DNA from: Ignavibacteria bacterium
GTDB taxonomy: Bacteria > Bacteroidota > Ignavibacteria > Tepidaquicellales > Tepidaquicellaceae
Assembly: GCA_016716125.1 (NCBI GenBank)
Contig: JADJWZ010000040.1
Span: 62,001-126,000 of the forward strand
Reading direction: 5' to 3'
Length of the DNA: 64,000 bases
In this document: one piece after another, positions 33,989 to 43,744 of the stretch
Numbering within the stretch: the first letter of the stretch is position 1
Layout: each line of letters begins with the position of its first letter
The notes under the pieces: model-generated
Told to the model about the DNA's origin: nothing
Seen by the model: only the letters and a program-made list of their open reading frames with translations
The model's database searches: none
Position numbers and translations under genes: made by a program

Positions 33989-36117
33989 ATGAAATCAAAA
34001 TTACTGATTTACACTCTTCCTGTTATTCTTCTGATGGTCCTTGTTTACGGTTATTCCGTGCAGGACGATCCGAGAAACGACAGAGCGCCTGAATCTACAA
34101 TTCGACAGGTAGCGCCGGATTCAAAAAATTTAACATTAACATCTGAAACCGATACTTTAGTACCTGCAGATTTTCCACCGACATTATGGAATTATAATTA
34201 CGCAACCATTCCATCCGGACAATCAGGCGGAACTGTCGGAGCTACATATTTCGATGGCAGATACTATAACAACAGATGGAATTCTGCAACAATATACAGA
34301 TTAAATCCAAACGGACAGAACGGCGGTCCGGGAACAATTGCTGATTCTAATACAGCATATAACGGCGGTACAGGCGCTATCAGAGATATGACAGTTGCTC
34401 CGGACGGATCAGGTAACACTTATCTATGGGGCGGTGCAGCAGGAACAGCTCTTTATAAAATGGATGCTAACGGAAACAGACTTGCAGCTTTTACATGCAG
34501 GAGCATCTTACAGAACGATCGCCTGGGATCCAAACAGAAAAGGTTTCTGGAGCAGTAACTTTTCAGATAACTTAGTATGCCGTGATACAAACGGTGTTGT
34601 AATAAGAACACTTTACAAATACATTACCCGGCAAATACGGAATGGCATTTGACAGTACTTCGACAGCTGATTCAGCTTTCTTATGGGTCTGGAGTCAAGG
34701 CGCAGTAACAGGCGCTCCAAATACATTAAACAGAATTCATATTGCTTCAAACACAAATACCAAAATTTACACAGTAGCTCTAGTCGGCGGAACACTCGGA
34801 ATTGCCGGCGGTGCTGAAACTTTTGTAAAAGACGGTAAATTCATGATTGCATTGAATTATCAGAATTTTGCAATCGTAGGTTATGTGTTAAAAGAATTAG
34901 GACCACCTATCTGTAATTATCAATGGTCTTCACAGACATCAGGCACAACAAGCATTTTATATTCAGTTTCCGCAGTGTCCGATCAGATCTGCTGGGCAGC
35001 CGGTGCCGGAGCAACAATAAGGGTTACAACAAACGGCGGTCTTACATGGGGTAACGGAAATGCAGCTCCTGGCGTGGTTACAGGTGACATCTATAATATA
35101 TACGCATGGAGCGCAAACGATGCATTATGTACAACTTCACCTGCAGCTACAAATATTTATAAAACAACTAATGGCGGAGCAACATGGACACAGGTGCATA
35201 CACTTGCAGGCGGATTCATCAATGCAATACAGATGGTATCACTTACAGAAGGATATGCAACAGGTGATCCAGTAGGCGGCGTTTGGGAATTCCTGAAAAC
35301 CACCAACGGCGGAAGCACATGGGCACAGGTCCCGACAGCTCCTGCACAGGTAGGCGCTGAAGCCGGATGGAATAATTCATTTTATATTACAGGAACAAAC
35401 ATATGGTGGGGCACCAATCAGACAAGAGCATACAGATCAACTGATATGGGCGCAACATGGTCAAGCGGCGTAACAACCGGATCAGTAAACTCATATGCAA
35501 TACATTATAACAGTCCGACGACAGGTCTTGCAGGCGGAAACGCAATGACTTTATCCACAAACGGCGGAGCAAACTATGCAACAGTAACAAGTCCGGGAAC
35601 ATCAGGCAACATCAACTCACTCGAAGGAAACGGAACAGACTGGTGGGCAACAAGAACCGGAAACACCGTTTACAGATCAACAGACGGCGCAGCTACCTGG
35701 ACAACAGCTTACACACAGACAGGCGCATCATTCAATGATATGGATTTTACATTATCAAACGGATGTCCTGTAGGATGGGCAGTAGGATCAGCCGGCTCAG
35801 TTGCAAAGATGAGCAACCTTGTCAGTGTTATTAGTACAAACAGTGAAATACCTTCTTCATTCAGCTTAATGCAGAACTATCCGAATCCATTTAATCCTTC
35901 TACAAAAATTGCATATACAATTCCAAATAACGGACTTGTTACATTAAAAATCTATAACCTGCTTGGTAAAGAAGTAGCTTCTCTTATAAATGAAGTGAAA
36001 AGCGCAGGAACATATGAAGTAAATTTCAATGGAGCAAATCTGTCAAGCGGTGTATATTTCTACAGACTTGAATCAGGTAATTTTGTAGATACAAAGAAAA
36101 TGTTCCTACTGAAATAA
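33989..36117 (+). pseudogene. T9SS-sorted secreted protein with YCF48-like module, two frameshifts (array gene 2)
   Basis: Corrected product about 708 residues. The N-terminal half is the same propeller domain as gene 1. Frame is lost at about 34492-34497, where TTACATGC replaces TTACACATGC (2-base loss), and again at 34612-34614, where one extra T is present. From 34642 on the frame is open. The second half is a YCF48/Asp-box propeller (TTNGGLTWG, TTNGGATWTQVH, TTNGGSTWAQVP, STDMGATWSSG, STDGAATWTTAY), then a type A sorting domain nearly identical in DNA to that of gene 1. It is intact apart from the two indels, so either recent decay or consensus error in a repeated region. Confidence 0.8.
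34909..35816 (+). repeat. YCF48-like module, copy 1 of 3
   Basis: 908-base block encoding the Asp-box propeller. It is nearly identical to 36983-37890 and 39231-40138, with the same length and no internal indels, while the flanking N-terminal modules differ. Confidence 0.85.
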
Positions 36118-36138
36118 ACTGTTTCAGTTAATTTTTCA

Positions 36139-36173
36139 AAAACCCGTGTCTGAATAAGTCACGGGTTTTTTTT
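36139..36173 (+). terminator. Intrinsic terminator after array gene 2
   Basis: Same AAAACCCGTG/CACGGGTTTT hairpin and T tail as at 33787. Confidence 0.9.
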
Positions 36174-36188
36174 GGTTTTATAATTAAA

Positions 36189-36217
36189 TTGACAATATGA
36201 AACATTATAAATAACTT
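36189..36217 (+). promoter_or_regulatory. Promoter of T9SS array gene 3
   Basis: TTGACA, 17 bases, TAACTT. Downstream of TAACTT the leader differs from those of genes 1 and 2, so the boxes are conserved more than their surroundings. Confidence 0.6.
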
Positions 36218-36271
36218 AAACCGTCTCAATTAACCCAATTTTTATATTTATAAACACTTAATCATTAAAAG

Positions 36272-38191
36272 ATGAAATCAAAGATTTACATTTATTCATT
36301 GTTGGTTGTGATCATAGCAGCTGTTTATGGTTTTACATCAACCGATCCTATAAATAAGGATCTTTCAGCAAGAAATTCAAATTTCAATAATCCAGTGTAC
36401 ACATATGGACCATCGCTTGAAAATCCGGTTAGTACATTAAATGAATCATTTGAAAGCGCTACATTTCCACCGACCGGATGGACAAAGATCAATCCTGACG
36501 GCGGAACAGGCTGGAACAGACAGACAGCCGGCACAACACCTATTCCCGGATGGAACGGCGGTGTTATAACATCTCCTCCCGGAGGCGGTGTCGGAGTTGC
36601 ATTTGCTACATGGAATACTGGCGGTGCTGTAAGCAATAACCAATGGTTAGTAACACCACAGCTTACAAACTCCACAGTAAATGACTCATTAAGTTTCTGG
36701 GTGAGATTCTGGCCCAGCAATATTTATTCCGATACAGTAGATATTAAAATTTCTACTACTACTCCTACTATCGGAGGTTTTACTACAAACGTTGCTACAA
36801 TTGTTTTCCCAAGAAATTCACCTGATACAAACTGGACACAATATAAATATCCTATCGGCAGCTTAATTCCTGCAGGATCTAATTTTTATATTGCTTTCAG
36901 AGAAAGAGTTCTTGATAACCTTAATGACGGAGCAGCAGTGTCACTTGATCTTGTTTCCGTAACTACATCAACCGGTCCACCGATCTGTAATTATCTATGG
37001 TCTTCACAGACATCAGGCACGACAAGCATTTTATATTCAGTTTCCGCAGTATCCGATCAGATCTGCTGGGCAGCCGGTGCCGGAGCAACAATAAGGGTTA
37101 CAACAAACGGCGGTCTTACATGGGGTAACGGAAATGCAGCTCCTGGCGTGGTTACAGGCGACATCTATAATATATATGCATGGAGCGCAAACGATGCATT
37201 ATGTACAACTTCACCTGCAGCTACAAATATTTATAAGACAACAAACGGCGGAGCAACATGGACACAGGTGCACACACTTGCAGGCGGATTCATCAATGCA
37301 ATACAGATGGTATCACTTACAGAAGGATATGCAACTGGTGATCCAGTAGGCGGCGTTTGGGAATTCCTGAAAACCACCAACGGCGGAAACACATGGGCGC
37401 AGGTACCGACAGCTCCTGCACAGGTAGGCGGCGAAGCCGGATGGAATAATGCATTCTATATCTCAGGAACAAACATATGGTGGGGTACCAATCAGACCAG
37501 AGCTTACAGATCAACTGATATGGGCGCAACATGGTCAAGCGGCGTAACAACCGGATCAGTAAACTCATATGCAATACATTATAACAGTCCGACGACAGGA
37601 CTTGCAGGTGGTAACGCAATGACGCTTTCAACCGACGCCGGAGCAAACTATGCTACAGTAACAAGTCCGGGAACATCAGGCAACATCAACTCACTCGAAG
37701 GAAACGGAACAGACTGGTGGGCAACAAGAACAGGTAACACCGTTTACAGATCAACAAACGGCGGAACAAACTGGACAACAGCTTACACACTCACAGGCGC
37801 AGCATTCAATGATATGGATTTCACATTATCAAACGGATGTCCTGTAGGATGGGCAGTAGGATCAGCCGGTTCAGTTGCAAAAATGAGCAATACTGTCGGA
37901 ATCACAAACATTGGCGGAGAAATTCCATCAGAATACTCACTTAATCAGAACTATCCAAACCCGTTCAATCCGGAAACAAACATAAACTTCTCAATTCCTA
38001 AATCAGGTTTAGTAACACTGAAAATTTATGACATCTCCGGAAAAGAAGTTTCAACTCTTGTTAACGAAGTAAAGAATGCAGGAAGCTACATAGTTGGTTT
38101 CAATGCATCTAATCTTCCAAGTGGCGCTTACTTCTACAGAATACAAACAGACGGTTTTGCAGATACAAAGAAAATGATGCTGATCAAATAA
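36272..38191 (+). CDS. T9SS-sorted protein with choice-of-anchor J-like and YCF48-like modules (array gene 3)
   Basis: 639 residues: hydrophobic signal sequence (about 4-22), a choice-of-anchor J / MAM-like jelly-roll domain (about 60-235: LNESFESATFPPTGWTKINPD, GVAFATWNTGGAVSNNQWLVTPQL, NFYIAFRERV), then the 303-residue YCF48/Asp-box module (about 238-540) and a type A sorting domain (about 555-639: NYPNPFNPETNINFSIPKSG, LKIYDISGKEVSTL, KKMMLIK). The sorting domain is of a different subtype from genes 1 and 2 and matches gene 4. No Shine-Dalgarno is evident. Likely surface-exposed; binding partner unknown. Confidence 0.85.
   Translation: MKSKIYIYSLLVVIIAAVYGFTSTDPINKDLSARNSNFNNPVYTYGPSLENPVSTLNESFESATFPPTGWTKINPDGGTGWNRQTAGTTPIPGWNGGVITSPPGGGVGVAFATWNTGGAVSNNQWLVTPQLTNSTVNDSLSFWVRFWPSNIYSDTVDIKISTTTPTIGGFTTNVATIVFPRNSPDTNWTQYKYPIGSLIPAGSNFYIAFRERVLDNLNDGAAVSLDLVSVTTSTGPPICNYLWSSQTSGTTSILYSVSAVSDQICWAAGAGATIRVTTNGGLTWGNGNAAPGVVTGDIYNIYAWSANDALCTTSPAATNIYKTTNGGATWTQVHTLAGGFINAIQMVSLTEGYATGDPVGGVWEFLKTTNGGNTWAQVPTAPAQVGGEAGWNNAFYISGTNIWWGTNQTRAYRSTDMGATWSSGVTTGSVNSYAIHYNSPTTGLAGGNAMTLSTDAGANYATVTSPGTSGNINSLEGNGTDWWATRTGNTVYRSTNGGTNWTTAYTLTGAAFNDMDFTLSNGCPVGWAVGSAGSVAKMSNTVGITNIGGEIPSEYSLNQNYPNPFNPETNINFSIPKSGLVTLKIYDISGKEVSTLVNEVKNAGSYIVGFNASNLPSGAYFYRIQTDGFADTKKMMLIK
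36983..37890 (+). repeat. YCF48-like module, copy 2 of 3
   Basis: 908-base block, see 34909-35816. Here it is joined to a choice-of-anchor J-like N-terminal domain. Confidence 0.85.
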
Positions 38192-38216
38192 GATTTAAGT
38201 AATTATTTTTTACACG

Positions 38217-38248
38217 AAACCCGCACTATTTACAGTGGGGGTTTTTTT
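38217..38248 (+). terminator. Intrinsic terminator after array gene 3
   Basis: AAACCC-GCACT and AGTG-GGGGTTT pair with one G-G mismatch, followed by T7. Confidence 0.8.
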
Positions 38249-38257
38249 ATTCCATTC

Positions 38258-38286
38258 TTGAAAAATTAAATTCAATTGTTTAAGTT
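38258..38286 (+). promoter_or_regulatory. Promoter of T9SS array gene 4
   Basis: TTGAAA, 17 bases, TAAGTT: one difference per box from the three other array promoters, same spacing, and same position just after the preceding terminator. Confidence 0.45.
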
Positions 38287-38330
38287 AAATTAATTCAAAT
38301 TAATTATTTATTAATTTAATCACATTAAAA

Positions 38331-40439
38331 ATGAAAACTAAATTACTTTTTTGTTTATTGTCATCGTTGTTTCTTTTTCTGTTAGTATCCGGTTTTTCAG
38401 ATAAAGATATTCAGAGAAATGATGTAAGCAATTTTAATGACGAAAAACCTTTTACAAAAAACTTAACCGGCTCAGCGGATACGATTACTCCCGCGGATTT
38501 TCCTTATCCTGTGGTCTGGAACTGGTATTATGCAAATATTCCCGGTCCTAATTTTGAAACAGTCGGCGCGACATATTTTCAGGGAAAATATATACTTAAC
38601 AGATGGGATGCGAATACCCTTTACAGATTTAATCCGGACGGACCGGGCGGGGGACCCGGAACAATTTCAGATTCGAATAATTCCTACGCAGGACAGATCA
38701 GGGATATGACAGTCGCTCCTGACGGATCCGGTCAGAGTTTTCTCTGGGGCGGAAGAGCTTCTACGGTCTTATATAAAATGAATGCAAACGGAACTACTGT
38801 CTCACAGTATACTCATGCCGGCGCTTCATACAGAACAATCGCCTGGGACCCAAACAGAAAAGGATTCTGGAGCAGTAACTTCTCAGATAATATTGTCTGC
38901 AGAGATACGAACGGCGTTGTTATCCGAACATTAACCAATACTTTGACAGGAAAATACGGAATGGCATTTGACAGCACTACTTCGGCAGATTCTGCATTTC
39001 TTTGGGTTTGGTCACAAGGAGGAACAGGGCTTCCGAATCAGCTTCAGAAAATTCATATACAATCTAATACTGTAGCAAGCAGTTATACATTTCAGCTTGT
39101 AAACGGAACTGACGGAATAGCCGGCGGCGCAGAAATTTTCGTAAAAGATAATCAGCTTATTTTAGCTTTGAATTTTCAGGAATATGCAGTGGTAGCATAT
39201 AAGCTAAAAGATCTTAATCCGCCACCGCCGATCTGTAATTATATATGGAGTCCTCAGACATCAGGCACGACAAGCATATTATATTCAGTTTCCGCAGTAT
39301 CCGATCAGATCTGCTGGGCAGCCGGCGCAGGAGCTACAGTAAGGGTTACAACGAACTCCGGCGCTACCTGGGGAAACGGAAATGCAGCTCCGGGAGTAAT
39401 TACCGGTGACATCTATAATATATATGCATGGAGCGCAAACGATGCATTATGTACAACCTCACCTGCAGCAACAAATATTTATAAAACAACTAACGGCGGA
39501 GCAACATGGACACAGGTGCACACACTTGCAGGCGGATTCATCAATGCAATACAGATGGTATCACCGACTGAAGGATATGCAACGGGTGATCCTGTAGGCG
39601 GCGTATGGGAATTCTTAAAAACCACCGACGGCGGAAGCACATGGGCACAGGTCCCGACAGCTCCTGCACAGGTAGGCGCTGAAGCCGGATGGAATAATTC
39701 ATTTTATATTACAGGAACAAACATATGGTGGGGCACCAATCAGACAAGAGCTTACAGATCAACTGATATGGGCGCAACATGGTCAAGCGGCGTAACAACC
39801 GGATCAGTAAACTCATATGCAATACATTATAACAGTCCGACGACAGGTCTTGCAGGCGGTAACGCAATGACGCTTTCAACCGACGCCGGAGCAAACTATT
39901 CCACAGTTACAAGTCCCGGAACATCAGGCAACATCAACTCACTTGAAGGAAACGGAACAGACTGGTGGGCAACAAGAACCGGAAACACCGTTTACAGATC
40001 AACAGACGGCGCAGCTACCTGGACAACAGCTTACACACAGACAGGCGCATCATTCAATGATATGGATTTTACATTATCAAACGGATGTCCTGTAGGATGG
40101 GCAGTAAGTTCTGCAGGTTTGATTGCAAAGATGAGCAACATAACCGGAATCACAAACACTGGCGGAGAAATTCCATCAGAATACAAACTGAGTCAGAACT
40201 ATCCGAATCCATTTAACCCGGAGACGAATATTAATTTCTCAATACCGAAATCAGGTTTAGTAACATTGAAAATTTATGATATCTCAGGAAAGGAAATCTC
40301 AACTCTTGTAAATGAAGTGAAGAATGCAGGAAGTTATGTAGTAGGATTTAACGCTGTAAACTTACCGAGCGGAGCTTACTTCTACAGAATGCAGACAGAC
40401 GGTTTTGCTGAGACTAAAAAAATGATGCTGATCAAGTAA
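38331..40439 (+). CDS. T9SS-sorted protein with propeller and YCF48-like modules (array gene 4)
   Basis: 702 residues: signal sequence (MKTKLLFCLLSSLFLFLLVSGFS), an N-terminal propeller-like domain homologous to that of genes 1 and 2 but clearly diverged (TYFQGKYILNRWDANTLYRFNPDG, TIAWDPNRKGFWSSNFSDN), the YCF48/Asp-box module (about 301-603) nearly identical in DNA to genes 2 and 3, and a type A sorting domain like that of gene 3. It is thus a mosaic of old and recently exchanged parts. The last base of its TAA stop is the A of the next ATG (TAATG), so the following gene may be translationally coupled. Confidence 0.87.
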   Translation: MKTKLLFCLLSSLFLFLLVSGFSDKDIQRNDVSNFNDEKPFTKNLTGSADTITPADFPYPVVWNWYYANIPGPNFETVGATYFQGKYILNRWDANTLYRFNPDGPGGGPGTISDSNNSYAGQIRDMTVAPDGSGQSFLWGGRASTVLYKMNANGTTVSQYTHAGASYRTIAWDPNRKGFWSSNFSDNIVCRDTNGVVIRTLTNTLTGKYGMAFDSTTSADSAFLWVWSQGGTGLPNQLQKIHIQSNTVASSYTFQLVNGTDGIAGGAEIFVKDNQLILALNFQEYAVVAYKLKDLNPPPPICNYIWSPQTSGTTSILYSVSAVSDQICWAAGAGATVRVTTNSGATWGNGNAAPGVITGDIYNIYAWSANDALCTTSPAATNIYKTTNGGATWTQVHTLAGGFINAIQMVSPTEGYATGDPVGGVWEFLKTTDGGSTWAQVPTAPAQVGAEAGWNNSFYITGTNIWWGTNQTRAYRSTDMGATWSSGVTTGSVNSYAIHYNSPTTGLAGGNAMTLSTDAGANYSTVTSPGTSGNINSLEGNGTDWWATRTGNTVYRSTDGAATWTTAYTQTGASFNDMDFTLSNGCPVGWAVSSAGLIAKMSNITGITNTGGEIPSEYKLSQNYPNPFNPETNINFSIPKSGLVTLKIYDISGKEISTLVNEVKNAGSYVVGFNAVNLPSGAYFYRMQTDGFAETKKMMLIK
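39231..40138 (+). repeat. YCF48-like module, copy 3 of 3
   Basis: 908-base block, see 34909-35816. Divergence from the other copies rises toward both ends, as expected after gene conversion. Confidence 0.85.
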
Positions 40440-41354
40440 TGTTTAGAAATGTAATACTAATATTGTTTTTATTTATAAGTTCATCAGTAGCTGCACGAGA
40501 TGGCTTCATAGCTCCTTTTAAACTTGGCAGCTACTATGAATATATTTATCATGAAACAGGCACTAATATTAGATATAGCGCTAGAATTATTTCAGAAGAA
40601 AAAATTAATGGGTTTATATATAAAAAAATGGAAATATATAATGAACCTCCTATGAATAAATATTACGTTCGTTATTATTTAGACACTTTAACATTAAACT
40701 TATATGGAGGTGCAGGTCCGGGCTGTGTAGATAGTGTATACAGTAGTTGGCTGGAAACAGGATTTAATTTGCCCACGGGATATATATGGAATGATTGCCC
40801 ATATGGTACTTTTTTTAGAAGTTCAATAAATTCAACAACGAAGATTACAAACATCTTCGGAACAAGTGATACTTTATGCTATGTTAAAAGAATAGATACT
40901 TTAGGTGCTCCAATAGAAGGTACAACTTCATATTCATACGCAGAAAAATTCGGATATATGTATTTTTACAGGGGATATGGTAGTCCTTTATTAGGAGGAG
41001 CATATTCAAAATCAATGGTAGGGGCTGTTATTGATGGAGTTACTTATGGATCTGTTTTACTTGATGTTACAAAAATATCCGTGAAATTCCGGTTGGGTAT
41101 AATTTAGAACAAAACTATCCAAACCCTTTTAATCCTTCGACTGTTATAAAATTCTCATTACCAAAATCTTCTTTTGTGACATTGAAAGTATATGATCAGC
41201 TTGGTAAAGAAATTTCAACGCTTACTAATGAAAAAAAATCAACAGGTACTTATCAATATGTTTTTAATGCGGTTAACATACCATCGGGAATGTACTTCTA
41301 TACTTTGCAGTCAGACGATTATATTGAGACTAAAAAATGATGCTGATCAAGTAA
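40439..41354 (+). pseudogene. T9SS-sorted secreted protein, frameshifted, first of a tandem pair
   Basis: Starts at ATG 40439 with a signal peptide (MFRNVILILFLFISSSVAA) and a novel domain of about 195 residues (FKLGSYYEYIYHETGTNIRYSARIISEE, GYIWNDCPYGTFF, YAEKFGYMYFYRGYGSPLLGG). Frame is lost at about 41080, where one G is missing compared with the second copy (ATATCCGTGAA versus ATATCCGGTGAA). In the restored frame a type A sorting domain follows (NYPNPFNPSTVIKF), stopping five residues early because one A is missing near 41333-41338. The intact protein would be about 305 residues. The family of the first domain is not recognised. Confidence 0.7.
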
Positions 41355-42269
41355 TGTTTAGGAAATGTAATACTAATATTGTTTTTATTTATAAGTTCAT
41401 CAGTAGCTGCACGAGATGGCTTCATAGCTCCTTTTAAACTTGGCAGCTACTATGAATATGTTTATCAGGAACCAGGCACTAATATTAGATATAGCGCTAG
41501 AATAGTTTCAGAAGAGACAGTTAAAGGCAGGACTTTCCAAAGAATGGACATTTATAATGAGCCTCCTATGAATATACATACTATATATTTTTATTTTGAT
41601 ACTCTCACTCTTAATATTTATGGCGGAGAAGGAGCGAGATGTCCTGACAGTTTAGGGCTCAAACTTGCTGCGGGGTTTAAATTGCCCGTAGGATACATAT
41701 GGAATGATTGCCCAATGGGTGCATTTTTTTTTAGTAAAATTACTTTAGTTGAAAATTATTCCGGTATCTTTGGTGTCACGGATACTTTAAAATATGTAGA
41801 AAGAAAAGACACAATAGGTGTCCCTATTGAAGGAACAACCTATTATAGTTACGCAGAAAAATTCGGATATATGTATTTTTACAGGGGATATGGTAGTCCT
41901 TTATTAGGAGGAGCATATTCAAAATCAATGGTAGGGGCTGTTATTGATGGAGTTACTTATGGATCTGTTTTACTTGATGTTACAAAAATATCCGGTGAAA
42001 TTCCTATTGGTTATAATTTAGAACAAAATTATCCAAATCCTTTTAATCCTTCAACCGTTGTAAAATTCTCATTACCTAAATCTTCTTTTGTAACATTGAA
42101 AGTATATGACCGGCTTGGTAAGGAAATTTCAACACTTGCTAATGAAAAAAAATCAACCGGAACTTATCAGTATGTTTTTAATGCGGTTAATATACCGTCG
42201 GGAGTGTACTTCTATACTTTGCAGTCAGACGATTATATTGAGACAAAGAAAATGTTGCTGATCAAGTAA
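41354..42269 (+). CDS. T9SS-sorted secreted protein, second of a tandem pair, frame break in signal peptide
   Basis: Tandem duplicate of the preceding gene, offset by 915 bases. The ancestral ATG is 41354 (TAATG overlap with the previous stop), but one extra G at about 41361 (TTTAGGAAATG versus TTTAGAAATG) breaks the signal peptide. A TTG at 41379 gives the shorter MFLFISSSVAARDG. The mature domain (LGSYYEYVYQEPGTNIRYSARIVSEE) and the sorting domain (NYPNPFNPSTVVKFSLPKSS ... KKMLLIK) are intact. A stretch of about 140 bases is identical between the copies while their middles have diverged, indicating partial gene conversion. Confidence 0.75.
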
Positions 42270-42294
42270 ACTTCAAATAAATATTTTTTCAATG

Positions 42295-42326
42295 AAACCC
42301 GCTCTCATAAAAGTGTGGGTTTTTTT
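42295..42326 (+). terminator. Intrinsic terminator closing the T9SS array
   Basis: AAACCCGC...GTGGGTTT imperfect hairpin with T7, of the same AAACCC/GGGTTT type as the other array terminators. Confidence 0.75.
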
Positions 42327-42479
42327 ATTCCCTTCTTGAAAAAATTAAATTCATTGCCGGTATATTATTTTTTCAGAATGCAAATGGTTTTTAAAAAATA
42401 CCGTAAAAGTATATTCATAAGAAAAATTCAATTTGCTATTTTTACCAAATAAAAAATTTCAATCTAATTTAATAAGACA

Positions 42480-43703
42480 ATGTCCTCAAACAAACTTACA
42501 CTTCAAGACCTGATCGATAAAAATGAAATTAAGAATAAAAGAATTTTAGTCAGAGTTGATTTCAATGTTCCTATAGATGAGAACGGAATTATTACTGATG
42601 ATAACAGAATACTTCAGTCGCTGCCAACTATTAAGGCAATTATTAAGAACGGCGGTAAATGCATTCTCATGAGCCATCTCGGAAGGCCGAAGGGTGAAAA
42701 GAATCCTAAATATTCATTGTCTGCAGTTGCCGAATATTTATCCAACGTGCTGAATTTTCCAGTGTTATTTTCCGATGACTGTATTAGCGAAAACAATACT
42801 GAAGTAATAAATGAAATGCAGGGAGGAGACGTGCTTTTATTAGAGAATTTAAGATTTTACAAAGAGGAAGAGAAGAACGATCCGGGCTTTGCAGAAAAGC
42901 TGGCTTCTTACGGAGACATATATGTTAATGATGCATTCGGGACAGCGCACAGAGCGCATGCTTCCACCGAAGGAGTTACGCATTTTATAAAGACATGCGC
43001 AGCCGGTTACCTGATGGAAAAAGAGCTTAAATATTTATCGGAGGCGATTATAAATCCGGCAAGACCATTGTGCGCAATACTCGGCGGCTCGAAGATCTCC
43101 GGAAAGATCGACGTGCTCGAAAATCTTCTCGGCTCTGCGGATACAATTCTTATAGGCGGCGGAATGATGTTTACATTTTATAAAGCGATGGGTTACAATA
43201 TTGGAAAGTCAATACTCGAAGAAGATAAGGTCGGACTCGCAAAGGAAATTCTTGAAAAGGCGAAGACTTCAAATACGAAACTTTTACTTCCGGCTGATGT
43301 TCTGATGGCGGAAAAATTCGAACAGGGTTCAAAGACTGTAACGGTGAAAGCCGACGGAATTACTTCCGAATATAATGACTGGATGGGAGTAGATATCGGA
43401 CCGGAGACGATTAAGCTTTATTCGGATGAAATTTCGAAATCAAAAACCATCGTATGGAACGGTCCGATGGGAGTATTTGAAATTGATGACTTTGCAGATG
43501 GAACAATGCAGATTGCGAATGCTCTGGCAGATGCGACGGCAAAAGGTGCAGTTACAATTATAGGCGGAGGCGATTCGGCAAGCGCGGTTGCAAAAGCCGG
43601 ACTTGAAAAAAAGATCTCACATGTATCCACCGGCGGCGGAGCATCTCTCGAGTTTCTCGAAGGGAAAAAACTGCCCGGAGTAGAAGCGCTTTCGGATAAT
43701 TAA
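42480..43703 (+). CDS. pgk: Phosphoglycerate kinase
   Basis: Glycolytic enzyme, 407 residues, full length. Seen: KRILVRVDFNVPID, CILMSHLGRPKGEKNP, LLLENLRFYKEEEKNDP, DIYVNDAFGTAHRAHAST, ILGGSKISGKIDVLENLL, GGGMMFTFYKAMGYNIG, IVWNGPMGVFEI and the C-terminal TIIGGGDSASAVAKAGLEKKISHVSTGGGASLEFLEGKKLPGVEAL. All substrate and nucleotide motifs are intact. ATG 42480. Its GC content appears somewhat higher than that of the neighbouring T9SS genes. Confidence 0.98.
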   Translation: MSSNKLTLQDLIDKNEIKNKRILVRVDFNVPIDENGIITDDNRILQSLPTIKAIIKNGGKCILMSHLGRPKGEKNPKYSLSAVAEYLSNVLNFPVLFSDDCISENNTEVINEMQGGDVLLLENLRFYKEEEKNDPGFAEKLASYGDIYVNDAFGTAHRAHASTEGVTHFIKTCAAGYLMEKELKYLSEAIINPARPLCAILGGSKISGKIDVLENLLGSADTILIGGGMMFTFYKAMGYNIGKSILEEDKVGLAKEILEKAKTSNTKLLLPADVLMAEKFEQGSKTVTVKADGITSEYNDWMGVDIGPETIKLYSDEISKSKTIVWNGPMGVFEIDDFADGTMQIANALADATAKGAVTIIGGGDSASAVAKAGLEKKISHVSTGGGASLEFLEGKKLPGVEALSDN

Positions 43704-43744
43704 ATATTGTAGTCAAAAGCTTATACATCACTGCTGCGCTTCGG

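Larger units (their letters stand above)
40439..42269 (+). repeat. Tandem gene duplication, 915-base period
   Basis: Copies 40439-41353 and 41354-42269. 5' ends and the block around 40938-41079 / 41853-41995 are essentially identical; the central parts are moderately diverged. Confidence 0.85.

Noticed and set aside
34909..40138. Photosynthesis-related function suggested by YCF48-like repeats
   Set aside because: The Asp-box propeller is a general fold, and these proteins carry export and T9SS sorting signals with no photosystem genes nearby.
32044..42269. CRISPR array or phage tail-fibre locus suggested by repeated DNA
   Set aside because: Repeats are long coding blocks, not short regularly spaced units, and no cas, integrase or structural phage genes are present.
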